Source: Solicoccozyma terricola (lineage: Eukaryota > Basidiomycota > Tremellomycetes > Filobasidiales > Piskurozymaceae). From it: 64,000 bases of DNA. The stretch is taken from assembly GCA_001600875.1 (NCBI GenBank), contig BCLD01000014.1:525475-589474 (forward strand), written 5' to 3'. Positions 11,999-23,774 of the stretch are shown here, in pieces. The notes beneath the pieces were generated by a model that was not told where the DNA came from, did no database searches, and saw nothing but the letters and a program-made list of their open reading frames with translations. The position numbers were made by a program, and so were the translations under genes. The stretch's first letter is position 1. Each line of letters starts with the position of its first letter.

Positions 11999-14350
11999 CT
12001 ACTTGTCGGCGGACATGTCGACACCAGAGTCGGAGACACCACCGTTGTCCTCTACTGCAATTCGTTGAGCAACACCAGATCCGTTCTTGTAGAAAACGAT
12101 ATCCTCGTTGTCCTCGATCCACTGTAGAACCAGAGAAAGAAAGCCCCCGCGACCACGTATCAATAACCCCGTACGGACTCCCCCAACATCTTACAACCCG
12201 AAAAAAAAACACTCACCCTACAGCTCCTGTAGTTCTGGAACAGAGATACCAAAAAGTTCTCCTCGCTCCTCATGTAATAAGGACCGACAAAGTTCTTGAT
12301 TGCCTCCGTAGCCTCATAAGCGGAATAATGAGGGATCTTGCTAGAGATGTGGTGTGCGACGTGGGTCTCACAGATACCGTGGAGAACGTAGGCACCGATT
12401 GGACCAAGGAATGTACGATCCATAGTGCAAAGAGCACCACGAGCGAAACTCCATTTGTTAGCGGAGTAGTGAGCTGTGGATTTTGGGTTGGAAAGACCGA
12501 GAGGTCAATACGCGGAGGAGGACAGACGAGACAATACGACCAAAGGGTCGCGTTCAAGACTCACGAAGCAATGGGTCGGTGTGTTGAAGGAAAGTGATGG
12601 ACACCAACCAGCTATAGATTACGAATTGCACGTATCAGTAAACCCCTCCAAATCATGTCGAGAAGACTGAACCATAAACTCACTGGTTTACCCAAAGGTA
12701 AGGGATGATATACATGTAAAAGACTTCGGAGAAACTCCTCTGGATACCCCAGTAAGTCAAGATTGAAGCGGTGATGAGTAATCCAACATCAGAGAGGACA
12801 ATTTGGTCGTGCTGCTCTGGCTTGAAAATGATCGACTTTGGGGAGAAGTCTGTGGAGGGGAAAAATAATACGAAGAACAGGCAAGCGAAACGATCAGCCA
12901 AACAAAACATCGCCAAAGGATTCGTAATATCCAAAAAGGGAAGGAGAAAACTCACGGTTTGTGAACTTTGGGTAATGCTTTTGACCACTAGCGTTCTTGA
13001 TCAAATACATTGGCCAACCGAACAATTGCTGAACGAGTAGATGCCAGAGAATGTACAAAGGAGCATCGTTTACTGCCTCCCTAAGTTCCTCTTGCCTCTG
13101 CTTGGAAAGACTAAGGAAAGAATAGAAAAAAAGTTTTGGCGGCCGATTAGGTTCTGTCAAACCCCCCAACCGCGATCCACGAGGGGTTCAAAGGACGATT
13201 AAAAACTCACTTCATACCGTGGATTTCACCTTCCTCTTTAAGTTCGGGAACCATTGACAATTGGCTTCTAGTCCTTGGAACAAAGACCTCATCCCTAGAC
13301 AAGTGACCGGTAGCAGCATGATGACGACCATGCTATTAACCATGTATCGTGAAAAGAAAACGACAAGAAGAAAAAGAGAAATCCCGGTTTCCCATAATCA
13401 GTTTTCCTCAATATTTTTCCACGTAACAACCCCCCCCCCCTCAAACCAACGGCCAAAAAAAAACTCACGGAAATCCTCCAACTATGATAAGGAACCAACA
13501 AAGCAGAATGTAATACCCAACCTACAGCATTATTAATCTGCTTTGAACTTGAAAAAGCTTGATGTCCACATTCATGAGCGATTATCCAAAGACCAGTTCC
13601 GAATAAACCAGTAGCGACGGAGATGAATGTGTGTAAGGAAGCTTTGAGGATTTGAGATGGGATGGGTGCGAGTCCGCTGTTAGAGGGGGAGGAAGGGGGG
13701 ACAAATCAGTGGGTTTGCTTGATTGATTGGTTGGTCGAGGTTGGGGCTGGGGGTTGGGGAAACACGGGAAAAAGGACCACATACGCGTAGGCAACGACAT
13801 CTTGTACGTGGAAGTAAGCGTAGGCGAGAAGACCGATGGCTATGAAGTCTTGTACGATGTAAAGAGAAGATCGGAATGCTGATCGATGGAAGCAGTGTGC
13901 TCTGTGGGTTGGGTTGGGGGGGGGGGGGGGGAAGGGAAAAAGACGGAAGGAAGGGAAGGCGGGATTCGATTTGTATCAGCAGAAGAAAAAAACGAAAAAG
14001 GCGATGAGATGAGATGAGATGCGATGAGAGGGAATCCAGGGAATAGGTTTGACGAACGAACGGCCCCCCGGAAAAAAAAACTCACGGGATGGCATCGAGT
14101 AACTGCTTGATGGTGAAAGTAGGCGGAACGAACCTGCAGGAGCGAACGAAGAGTCAGTCTTTTCACTGCCACGAGTATTGATTTAACTGATCCCAAAAAA
14201 CCAGAGAGAGAGAAGAGAGAGAGAGAGGGCGCCAACGCACTTTTCAGTCTCCTTCAACTGCCTATCCTCCTTCTCACCAGCCGCTCGAATAAGGTCTTCC
14301 TTCTCCTTCTGACCAGGAGTGAGGGTGGATCGTTGACGAATGGCAGACAT
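11999..14350 (-). CDS. FAD2: Delta-12 (oleate) fatty acid desaturase
   Basis: Ten exons (14350-14241, 14133-14086, 13901-13785, 13676-13469, 13332-13211, 13110-12956, 12849-12684, 12611-12565, 12473-12217, 12121-11999) encode 450 aa. The enzyme inserts the second double bond into oleoyl chains in the ER membrane. All three di-iron histidine boxes are present: HECGH, HGRHH (in SHGRHHAATGHLSRDEVF) and HVAHH near the C-terminus, plus the IPAHCF block near residue 50 typical of the FAD2/FAD3 branch and several hydrophobic segments. Omega-3 desaturase cannot be fully excluded from motifs alone. The introns are rich in homopolymer runs (poly-G on the plus strand near 13918). The stop is at 12001-11999, close to a C/G-rich 3' flank. 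Confidence 0.92.
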
Positions 14351-14984
14351 GATGATGATGATGAAGTGGGTGTGGGGGGTTTAGGGGGGATGGGGGATGG
14401 GGGGATGGGGGGAATTGCACGCGATAAACGTGTACGGTGGTGTGTGGGTGTGTTCAAAAATGGGAAAAAAAAAAAAAAGAGAGTGCAAGTTGGCCGGGTG
14501 GGGGTTGTGTGATGAACCGCAGTAAAGACGGAAGATGTTGGAGAGGGGAAGAGGGGGGGGGGGGAAAGCTTGGCAGCGAAAAGTGTTGGTTTTGTGGTGT
14601 GGGTGGTGTGTGGGTGTGGGTGTGATAAGTGTGGAAAAGAACGGTGTGTGACTGGGTGAAATGGAGAATGCCCAAAAGTATGATCGGCTGAAATCGACCT
14701 GGCGCTCTCTTCTTTTGCTCTTCCCGACTTTTCCCTTTTCTTGGCCCCACCCTCCCTCCACCCACGCCCCACGCCCCCCGACCGCCCATCCCCCCATCCC
14801 ACGCCCGTCGCTATCCGCCCGCTGCACGTCGAGGCACATCGAAAACCAAAAAAATATGAAATTTCACACGGAAGGAACGCGGTACAAGCCGGGCGGGTGG
14901 CGAACAACTCCCGTAACAACTTATTAGAACGCTGCAGCGTTATCATATCAAGGGTAGAGTACGCGGAAACATCAGCTTGGAATG
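14351..14984. promoter_or_regulatory. Upstream region of the desaturase gene
   Basis: 634 bp between the desaturase start and the end of the upstream dehydrogenase, both leftward. On the minus strand it is strongly C-rich with alternating pyrimidine and T tracts (CCCCCATCCC, TTTTTTTTTTT near 14464-14478). This suits a core promoter and leader, but no defined site was recognised. Confidence 0.35.
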
Positions 14985-16696
14985 TCATCCCTTCTCCCCC
15001 CACCGTGTCAACTCACCTTGCTTCAATAACCATCCACCATCGATATCCACAGCTGCACCTGTCATGTATTGATTCTACCCCCGCCCCGTACCGATCCCAT
15101 TAGTTTGCATGTCATTAGTTTGCATGTCTCCACCNNNNNNNNNNNNNNNNNNNNNCCCCCCACCCCCCACACACAACTCACCACCGCCAAACTAAAAATA
15201 CACTGAGCATAATCCTCAGGTCCACCAGGTCTCCCAAATGGTATCCCCCATTCTTCAACAAACTTCCTCTTATGTTCTTCCGTAGATTGATTATCTAAAG
15301 GTTCAATCACAGTCATTGAAGATGGGAAATAACCTGGATTTATAACGTTTACTCGGATACCGAGACCTCGACGAGCGAATTCAGTGGATAATTGATGGGA
15401 TAAAGAGATGGTAGCCGCTCTGAGAGAGAGGGGGGGGGGGGNGGGGTTAAGGGGCCCACTCAGTAATACGAACGATGATATATGCCCTAAAGACACCCAA
15501 ACAAAAACCCCAAAAAAACACTCACTTCCCAGCATTATAACTGAATTGACCATGTTGAGACGTCTTGGTAACACCCGACATTGAAGCGATATTAATCACA
15601 TTTCCAGGTTCTGGAAACGCTCCAATTGTTTTAGCAGCTGCAAGAAGAGGAAGAAGTGCAAATGTGGTGAAGTAATATGAAGCTGTGTTTATCGTATATG
15701 TTGATAACCTGTTTGTTTGTTATTCCCCCCACCCGTCCAAAAACCCCCAACCCACCCAGACCAAAAAGAAAAATCAGAACGCTTGCGTGGGGGTTGGAAA
15801 AGCTGGGAAAGAATGAAAAAAAAAAAAAAAAAAAAAAAAAAGACGGTAAACTGACCATGTCTCCATTTTATCTTCCCCAAACATCTTTTCAGAAAGACCT
15901 TTTGCAGTTTGTTCACATGCGTTCTAAAACAAATTGTTTTTTTTTCCTTCACTCGCATAAGCCCCCCCACAGCGCCGCGGAGTAGGTGATGCGAAAGCTT
16001 GCTCACGATGTCTGGGTGGTCTAGGGAGACGCCGTGGTCTGATTAGCCGCGGGGGATGAGAAGGGCCCAGGGGGGAGGCCGGGGGGGGCGGGGGAAGGAG
16101 GTAGGTAGGTAGGTAGGTAGAAATCAAAAGATTACAACCGTCAGAACGGTCGAAAATAAACCATTTGGAATGATAAATGCTTACTGTTCACGAGCAAGTT
16201 TATCCACTTCTCCTTGCCTTCTAACGCCTTGACTAGATCTAAACAATGGTGTTTTTACTCCCATTCAGCTGAAGCTACCCTTCCCCCCCCCCCCCCCCCC
16301 CCCCCCCCTCCACTCGTTCCAACTCACTCGCTACACCCTCTTTAGTCGAAGCATCACCCTGAATAGGAGTAATACTTCCCTTCCCTTCTTTCGGTGAAGC
16401 TTCCTTTGCAGATTGTTCCAACACGTCACCTCGTCTACCAGTGATGTAGACGGTCGCACCGTTCGTTGCTAGAGCTTTGGCTGTTACGAGACCGAGACCT
16501 GTACCACCACCGGTGACTGTGAATGGGTAGATTGGGATGTTCAAAGATGTCAGGACCGACCGAGGAGCTGGGTAAACCCTGCGGGACTGGCAGAGTAACA
16601 AACAACCTCACCGACAGCGACCCAACCTTCAACGTTGAAGAGGTTGGTGATTTTGAGCTTATCAGCGGAGATGGAGCCGAGTGCTGAGGCAGTCAT
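14985..16696 (-). CDS. Short-chain dehydrogenase/reductase (SDR)
   Basis: Eight exons (16696-16612, 16516-16328, 16238-16185, 16038-16007, 15923-15856, 15708-15526, 15419-15182, 15074-14985) give 312 aa. This is a classical Rossmann SDR: VVTGGGTGLGL near residue 28 binds NAD(P), LLVNNHG is the NNAG-like motif, NIASMSG carries the catalytic serine, and YNAGK is the YxxxK pair. It ends with MTGAAVDIDGGWLLKQG and a short basic tail. Substrate unknown. Intron 7 contains a 21-base N gap (15135-15155) and intron 6 a single N (15442); neither touches an exon. Long poly-A (about 15817-15840) and poly-C (about 16278-16308) runs lie in introns. The last residues depend on the terminal intron being absent. 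Confidence 0.88.
15135..15155. other. Assembly gap (21 N) in SDR intron 7
   Basis: A run of 21 N flanked by C-rich sequence, with a duplicated TTAGTTTGCATGTC just left of it (about 15100-15128). Another single N is at 15442 inside a G run. Both mark difficult homopolymer sequence rather than biology. Confidence 0.95.
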
Positions 16697-17015
16697 GGTG
16701 AGAGTATTGAGAGTAGTGAGGAGATGCAAGCAGATGAAACCAGTTAATGATTTGAGGCCTCCAAAAAGTCGTTCAGCTCATCTTGAGTTCTGGATTGTCG
16801 ATGAAAATGAACCGAATACCAGCCATGACGCGTGGTCCACGTCCGCATATCCTCCGACTGAAATGGATGTACTAATGAACATGCAAATCCCCCAGCGTAC
16901 AATGGGTTAAAAGGTTGTTCACTTTCCCCTGCGTAACGGTTTGGCCCTAGTTACCCTCATCCTATCCTGCTTCCACATGTTTCGTTTTTAACACCTGACA
17001 CGAAATGAGGTTCCT
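16697..17015. promoter_or_regulatory. Upstream region of the SDR gene
   Basis: 319 bp between the SDR start and the stop of the next leftward gene. It must hold the SDR promoter and the 3' flank of the oxidoreductase. No recognisable element beyond AT-rich patches. Confidence 0.3.
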
Positions 17016-18951
17016 CTAAGACGATCGAGGACGACGTGTGTTCTCACTGGCGGTACGGATGGCCAAAGTCATCTCGTAAGTGCGAGCAGCTATACCGAAG
17101 ATTGTTGTGACATCAGCTCATTTTTAAACTACACGAGACTTTGGGGAACTCTAACCACACTCACCATCCTCGTATGAAGACAAGATCTTGTTGTCCCCCG
17201 TCTCAGTCGTATCAATGAATGCCGACATCTCGTTGTAGTATGCATCATCGTCGTAAAAGGTATGAACCTCCTCTTTGGTGGAATTGGGACGTTTGACGTA
17301 CAGCGTCGGTCCAGCGACTGGTTGATTGCATACGTTCGAATGAGATAAAAAATGTACGGCAGTGATGATTTGGGACCCCTCGAACTCACATAGGTCAACC
17401 AAACGGAGTTGGAAGCCATCGGCCCAGACGGTGATCTCGCAAGTCCACTCGGCGTTGATGAGAGATACACCGTATTCGAGGTGACCTGTAGCAATTTCAT
17501 TCATGTATTTCCAATCAGCTCAAACAAAACACAGTGTTAAACCCGTCCAATTCATTCTTACCGATAGCACCTGATTCGTATTTCCTGTTGGCGTGAAAAT
17601 GGAATAAGCACCTATTTTGGTTTTGAAAACACCTAGTGGTGTATTCCCTGCAGTACGCACCACGTAGCAGAGGTGAATCGAGGAATTCGATCGTCTTCTG
17701 GAATCTTACTTTCATCGATTTGCAACTGCCCAAATGCGAACCCATATCTATTAAGCCTTTGCTACACCTCGATAGAAATCCAAAGCCAAAGCCAAATCAC
17801 GCGTCGCGGTCTCCTTCCCACTAACCTTTGATAATTTTCCAGGCTTTTCATACCATTCGATAGAATGAGCCATCATTGAATTTAAATCCACTTCCCCACC
17901 GAAGAATCGAGATAGATCACAGATGTGAGTACCGTTTTCAACGATTGGACCACCGTCGATTGATTTGTGCCACCAAGCGGGCTGTATGATTGAGAACCAA
18001 GTTTAGTCAGTCGGTGTTCTAGGATTTTTCGATTGGAGGTTCGTACCTTAAGAGCCCAATCATAGGCTGAGGGGGTTCAAACATTTAGTACACTGGTTTT
18101 CCAGCTCTCTCTATCTCTCTACATCTTTCGCTTCTTAAGCACTCACTGAAGATATGCCTAGCAGAAGTCATCATAACCTCACAATTATTCTCCGCCAATA
18201 TCTTCTTCATCAATTGTTGAGCTTGACCATATCTCAACATGTATCCAATCCCAACCAACATTTTTTCCTTTTCAAGGTATTTCCCAACTTGAATCGCAGC
18301 TTCAACACTACCAGTAGTCACTGGTTTCTCCAAGAACAATGCGGATTTCGGAAACCCTTTAACGAGTTGAACTTCCATATCATATCCTTTCGACGAATCG
18401 AGTGTACCTCTGAACGCTGGTGGCGCTCCAACGATAATAGCATGAGGAGTAAGCGAAGGATCAAGTTGAGCAGCAGCTTCATTGATAGATGCATAGATTG
18501 TGGCGTTCGCGTAGGAGGCAGCATGTGGGGATGAGGCTTTACCAGCTAGAGCTGCCTCTGCACGTGCGCGATCTGGATCAACGAGACCGACGACGTGGAG
18601 ACGAGGTCCAAGTTTTTTCTCGAGACGTTTGGAGTGGCTAAAGGGGGTGGGGGGGGGGGTTTGAGGGTTAGATGTAGCGAAAGGATGTGGAGAAGGTATT
18701 CGGGTCCAAGGAAGACGGTGCTTACTTCCATGGCTGATGGGGAAAAACAACAACGATGAATAAGGCGGTGTCAGCGTCGGTTTCTATGTAAGCTGGTTTG
18801 AAACAAACACCACTCACTCCTTCCGGTGTACCAAAGTTGACTGCATCGATCAAAAAAGGATGAGCCAAGAGTCGAATGCGCGCATGTATATATCACACTC
18901 ACCGAAACCAGCTCCAACGAGGAGGACGCGGTATGAGTTTTCCGAAGTCAT
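17016..18951 (-). CDS. Gfo/Idh/MocA-family oxidoreductase
   Basis: Eleven exons (18951-18903, 18840-18818, 18733-18726, 18637-18147, 18066-18047, 17981-17826, 17725-17661, 17584-17562, 17485-17390, 17317-17165, 17089-17016) encode 385 aa. The N-terminus VLLVGAGFVNFGTPEG is a dinucleotide-binding turn, VVGLVDPDRARA follows as the second strand, and LFLEKPVTTG carries the EKP motif typical of this family; NGTHICDLSRFFGG is the conserved block around the catalytic region, with a C-terminal beta-sheet domain. Such enzymes oxidise or reduce sugars, cyclitols or biliverdin-like substrates; the substrate is unknown. The third exon is only 8 nt (Pro-Trp plus two bases of Asn). It is divergent from the MAPEG gene. 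Confidence 0.9.
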
Positions 18952-19288
18952 TCTGTATGGCCAAGCAGTCAGTACTAGACGCAGACTAATTCATCAGACA
19001 GTATATTCACGTCGATAGGATGTATGATATGTGAGAGGAGAGGAATGCACGAGGAGACGGATGCCAGTTGGCATCCCTAGGGGTCCCCCTCCGTCATCGC
19101 CGAACTTGCCGATTGCACCGCGGTTCCACATTGACGCGTGCCGGTGGCCGAACGCGAAATGCCTGCCACGGAAGCGTCTCACCGGCATTGGTGTTCTACT
19201 CAATTGAATCGATTCATAGTTCCACACACTCACGCATCCACTCCTTCCACCTCCAACAACTTGCCATCCCAACGTCTACCAAACACCA
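18952..19288. promoter_or_regulatory. Divergent promoter oxidoreductase / MGST3
   Basis: 337 bp between two divergent start codons. The right half (19195-19288) is C/A/T-rich on the plus strand (CACTCACGCATCCACTCC, CCTCCAAC), like fungal 5' leaders. No specific site recognised. Confidence 0.35.
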
Positions 19289-20043
19289 ATGGCTTCATTC
19301 TCCCTCCCTACCGAGTTCGCCCTCGTTGGCGCTGTAGGAGCAGCTACCTACTGGGTCAACCTCTTCAATGCCGGTGTTGTTTCCAAACATCGCAAGCTTG
19401 TAAGTTTGTTGTCGTTGAAGTGGTTTTAAACCCTTCGCATTCCCCTACTAAACATTCATCCCCTTTTCTCCCTCTCCCCTCTCCTCTCCTCGCACACTCA
19501 CATAGTCCGGTATCAAATACCCAAACCTCATGGCAGATAAAGCAACAGCAGAAGCCAACCCAGCAGCTCACAAATTCAATTGTGCTCAACGCGCACATGC
19601 AAACTTCCTCGAAGGTCTTCCTACTTTCCTCTTTGGTTTGATTTACTCTGGATTGTATTATCCAAGAGTGGCTAGTGCACTCGGATTAATCGAGCTTATC
19701 GGTGAGTTTGTTGGAGGGATGGTGGGGGGGGGGGGGGTTCGGGGCTTTCTTTCAAGTGTAAAGACTGGATTGTTGATTTTTTGTTCTCGGATGGGAATGG
19801 CCGGGGAATAGGTCGTATTTTCTACACTCGTGGTTATCTTTCCGGCAACCCAATTAAGAGGGCTAGAGGTATTGCTCTACTCCACCCGATTGGCTACTAT
19901 GGTGCGTCTTGCTTCGTTCCTTCTTTGCATATCCAACCAAAGGTCATTGACAATGTTTTATGATTGATTGTTTGATTTATCTAGGTTTGATGATGTTCAC
20001 CACTTATCTCGTCGGTTCCCAGGTCTACGACTTGATCAAGTAA
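19289..20043 (+). CDS. MGST3: Microsomal glutathione S-transferase 3-like (MAPEG family)
   Basis: Four exons (19289-19399, 19506-19701, 19812-19901, 19985-20043) give 151 aa, the usual length of MGST3. MAPEG proteins are four-helix membrane enzymes using glutathione as transferase or peroxidase. The signature is clear: KYPNLMADKATAEANPAAHKFNCAQRAHAN matches the conserved NPxxxxFNCxQRAHxN loop, followed by EGLPTFLFGLIYSGLYYP and GRIFYTRGYLSGNP. The C-terminal segment GLMMFTTYLVGSQVYDLIK is the last membrane helix. It ends convergently with translin about 200 bp away. Confidence 0.95.
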
Positions 20044-20240
20044 AAGTGGGATTCCCCTGGATTCCACATACGAGGGCTGCTCATGGTCGTTGCATCAAGG
20101 GTAAAAAGAAAAAGAAATGGTAACGGTATGTGTATATGATCATTTGTCCCAAAAAAAGTAAATGAGATATCATACCCATCACTTCATTGATGAAAATATA
20201 TGCCCCAGTCTAATCAAAAACGAAAAAGACACACCCCTCG

Positions 20241-21442
20241 TTAAACATCCGTACCACCTAATCCTCTCAAAGTGAGATCGTAAACAACATCTTCACATTT
20301 CTTCACGTCGTATTTCAATGAATCGAATCTTCGACGAAGAGCGTCGTTTCGAAGATTGAGCTGATAAGACGAGGGGGGGGGGGGGAGAGCGAAATCAGCC
20401 CCGGTGTCGCGTTTACTGACAAAAATTCGAAAAACGTAGAGAAAAATAAGGAAATGAAACGTACTAATGAGAATCCAGCGAATAATTCCTTTTCGAATTT
20501 GGCGATTTGGAGTGGTAAAGTAAAGTTTCGAAGTGTGACAGAGTTGGAAGCTAGACGGGCCTGTTTTTCGTTCCAATACCAGTACGTGATCAGAAAATCA
20601 AGTAATGAGCGCCCGGCATTGGAGATGTAAAAGATAGGGACAGCATCGTTTCACTAACAAGCTCGTTTGAAGTCCCAATCACACCTTGAAGATAATCATC
20701 AGCCGAAAGTGCTACTCTATCCGACCATTCTTTCTCGACTTTGGGGAAACACCACCACCCAAGTCCTTCCGTCAGCTTCCGATCCGATCATTATAACGAA
20801 AAAGGGAGTATCTCTCACTTCCAATCGTAGCGGATACTTCTTCCAGAGTCACCAGGTCGTCATGTAGTAAGAAATGAGCGAGTGCGATGGATGTTGTAAG
20901 AGCCTTGAGGACAAAGGAGTTTTGATATTGATACCTGTTCCAAACCTCGTTTCAATCAGCTTACTCTTCGAATTCCAGAAATGGAAAACACTAACCGGTG
21001 GTATTTATGCGCTGGGATGGTTTGAGCTACAACGGCCCATAGTTGTTTAGACGCTGAGATTTGAGAAAGAGCTTGTTCCGCAAGGGATGATACTGTGGTA
21101 TTGATGGACACGGGTAAGAGTCAAGAGATCGTTGGCTGGTATAGACTCTTGACAACTCACATTGATCGGCAGGAGTCGAGTGCACTCGATTCAACAGAGC
21201 AGTTACTGATCTGGAGACGGTTTCGATTGGCTGAAGGGACTCCTTGATAGCCTGCAGGACAACGCAACAATATTCAGTGTCAGCTCTCGAACCGAGTTGT
21301 CAGCTCCGATACATGACAGATCACCCCCCCTCACCTCCTTGACGTTCGATTCCGCTTCCAATTCCGCACTGATCTTCTGCAGTGTCTCAGTGAGCGCCGT
21401 TATTGTGTTGGACGACGAAGGGTCTTGCATTGTTGAGTCCAT
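20241..21442 (-). CDS. TSN: Translin
   Basis: Seven exons (21442-21335, 21251-21161, 21092-20996, 20934-20819, 20738-20659, 20560-20465, 20360-20241) encode 235 aa, close to the 228 aa of human translin. Translin forms an octameric single-strand RNA/DNA-binding ring, alone or with TRAX (C3PO nuclease, small-RNA processing). The C-terminus LRNDALRRRFDSLKYDVKKC, then EDVVYDLTLRGL, is the clearest part and matches the family; RQIAKFEKELFAGFSLLNLR-like sequence precedes it. An in-frame ATG four codons downstream could also serve as start. The TRAX partner is not in this window. Confidence 0.93.
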
Positions 21443-22024
21443 GATGCTGAATATCCAGAATTTTCTTGAACGAGTGCCGACCAGAGTGCCACCAAGTTCA
21501 GCAAGGTGGTGAGGGTCTTGCACGTGATCATTCGGCGATCTGAAGCCGCGGTAGATGAAATCGGTGACATCCGACGAGTAGCAAGTAAACCATCTACTGG
21601 ACTAGCCTTATGGCGTAGAGGGCGTTGGTTCGAGTGTAGAACGCATCTGAGAGAGAACATCCAGTGTAACCCAAGAGTATCTCTTCCTTCAGAATGACTC
21701 GCATGTTCCTTCTACCTCTGTCACTTGTGTTGGCGTCGGGAATCATTCAGACAACCGTCGCAATACCAGCTCAAGCTATCCTGCATGTCGATGCATTCCA
21801 GTGTCCGCCAGAGGTAGTACAGCCCGACCACTGTCAAGAGGCAAGGGCGAAGACAAATATCTTACGTCGAGATCGACGGTGCCGGTCCTATAGCCGCCAA
21901 AGATAAACCGAAAGAGTTGGCGCGGTTGATGCGGGAGTGGATGCAGAAGAAGGTTGTTCATTAGATATCGAACACGGTTTTGCACACTCGCAAATGAATA
22001 TATCCCTGTACACATCCCGCTCCG
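21443..22024. other. Spacer between translin start and CobW-family stop
   Basis: 582 bp between two leftward genes. It carries the translin promoter, and on the plus strand the small open frame and hydrolase-like tail described separately. No tRNA or repeat. Confidence 0.4.
21694..21965 (+). pseudogene. Possible secreted small ORF or alpha/beta-hydrolase remnant
   Basis: A plus-strand ATG at 21694 opens a 70-codon frame starting MTRMFLLPLSLVLASGIIQT, which looks like a signal peptide. In a different frame, 21866-21965 reads SYVEIDGAGPIAAKDKPKEL then ARLMREWMQKKVVH and stops. That second piece strongly resembles the C-terminal helix of alpha/beta-hydrolases (GAGH...KP.E..R.I.EW). A weak intron (donor GTGTCC near 21800, acceptor CGAAG near 21852) would join them. 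No catalytic serine region is seen, so this is either a decayed fragment or a small species-specific gene. Confidence 0.3.
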
Positions 22025-23774
22025 TCATGCTAAAGATCCCTCCAGAGCCTCCTGAATCGTCTCTAACCCTGGCATCCCTTTCCCAATCAACACAATCTTG
22101 CCATCCTTTGCACCTTCTAGCCCATTCGTAAGCTGCTTAAGCTCATACATGTCCCTCACTCCCTGAAGCACGAATCGCCTACCATCTTTGAGATATATCA
22201 TCCCTTTTGCTCGTAAAATTTCGATATCCCCCCCGTCACTCTCTACCCCCGCAGACCGATCAAGTCCTTTTCCTTCCCATAAGACGCCTTGTATCCAAGT
22301 TTCCAGGCGTTGAAACTTCTCCTCGGATAATGGCGGGATAGTGAGTGTGATAGCCTCGATATCACCAGTGTGTGGGAGATGATCATCCCCATGTTCATGC
22401 TTGGTCTCATCCTCGTCCTGCTGAGACGCACTTTTCAGCATCTGCGCAGTCAATATATCCGCACTCTCCTCGGAGAACGCCCCGATCCTATAGATTTTGT
22501 CCAGCGGCACATTCGATCTAAGAGTCGGAATCATGGGCGCTGTAGGATTGATATGTCTGATTTTTGATTCGATGTTGGGAAATTGAAGAGTAGTGATTAG
22601 GTCGATTTTGTTTAAAAGTATGACGTCTGAAGTTGCTATTTGTCTGGTGAAGCCGATGGAACTTAGTCGGGCTTGTTAACTTATGGGACGAGCGGAATAA
22701 CACACTCACCTCTGGCATGCATTTCCTTTCTTCAAATCGTCACTTTTTGAATCCAATTGCTACACAGTCGAGGAACCCAAATTGCAAATTCCATCATTTT
22801 TCTATTATTTTTCGCAAGGATCTTGTGGACCTTTTTTTTGAGATCATTCACTCACCTGGTCTACATTCTTGCTATCAACCACGCATACAACAGCATCCAA
22901 TCTAAGTTTCCCGCCTAATTCTTCATTCGTCCAAAATGATTTTGCAATCTCCGCTGAAACCAGGAAAAAGGAAAAGAAAACAAACACCCCCCCGATCCAT
23001 GCAAAACTCGCACATCAGACTCGACCCGATTGGTCTCCAAAACAGGCAATTCCATCAATACCTAAACTCACCAGGATCAGCAATACCCGTCAACTCTACA
23101 ACCACCCAATCCAATTTATCTTCCTGCTTTGAAACGAGGTCCTCGATAGCTGCTATTCCAGGTTCTTTGATGGAGCAGCAAAGACATCCATTCGGTAAGG
23201 AGAGAAATTGAGTTTGAGTAGCGGTTGAAGAGTCGGTTGAGGAATTGAGTGTCATTGATGATGCTGTGAACAGAATTATGATTTGTTCAGTGCGATGAAT
23301 GACAGTGTTGGGTTGGGGTGTGGAATCTTCACCCTCTATATCAGTCGTATCACCGAAATCTAGAGGAGAAGTATGGGTGTCATTATGTCGTTTTTACCAA
23401 TGAACAGGAGAAGAGAAGGGGGGAGGGGGAAGGGGAAGGGGAAGGGGGGTCAACGAATGGGACTTGCCATTCATGCAGACTGCGATCTTGTAGCCATGAT
23501 CTGCGGTTAGAATATACCTGTAGCGAACAATCACGGTAAGAATCTGCTGGATGGCTATGTGGCTATGAAATCATTCCCTACTCTAGCAGGGTCGACTTGC
23601 CAGCTCCCAGGAAACCAGTGAGCAATGTAATTGGAATCTTGGAAGTTGTCTCGTCGTCGTCCTCGTTGCGCGGGACGAGGAGGGGTGGGGCGTTGCTGGA
23701 GATGGAGATGGAGGGTGAGTGTGGGAGGACGCTGGACGACGGCGTGGGATTTACTCTGTGTCATCGGTATCCAT
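22025..23774 (-). CDS. CobW/COG0523 GTPase, ZNG1-like metallochaperone
   Basis: Eight exons (23774-23755, 23695-23582, 23517-23468, 23359-23333, 23263-23072, 22953-22856, 22759-22710, 22643-22025) give 389 aa. The sequence shows Walker A GFLGAGKST, the metal-binding motif NGCLCCSIKE (CxCC), LTGIADPAEIAKSFW, the guanine specificity motif LLNKID, and a C-terminal CobW_C domain. A histidine/aspartate stretch (HEHGDDHLPH) sits between them, common in zinc-handling members. ZNG1 proteins are zinc transferases that activate methionine aminopeptidase; that role here is by family. The 20-nt first exon encodes MDTDDT. The intron after exon 3 starts with GC, not GT, and interrupts the N-(E/D)-F-G-D motif. 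Divergent from eEF2. Confidence 0.9.

Noticed and set aside
14254..15003. Long minus-strand frame extending the SDR C-terminus
   Set aside because: It would need an extra intron after LLKQG and adds about 200 residues of Pro/His/Thr-rich sequence overlapping the desaturase promoter; the SDR fold is complete without it.
21560..21640. GGTTCGAGT resembling a tRNA T-arm
   Set aside because: The flanking bases do not form a T-stem, and no matching acceptor stem or anticodon arm lies upstream.
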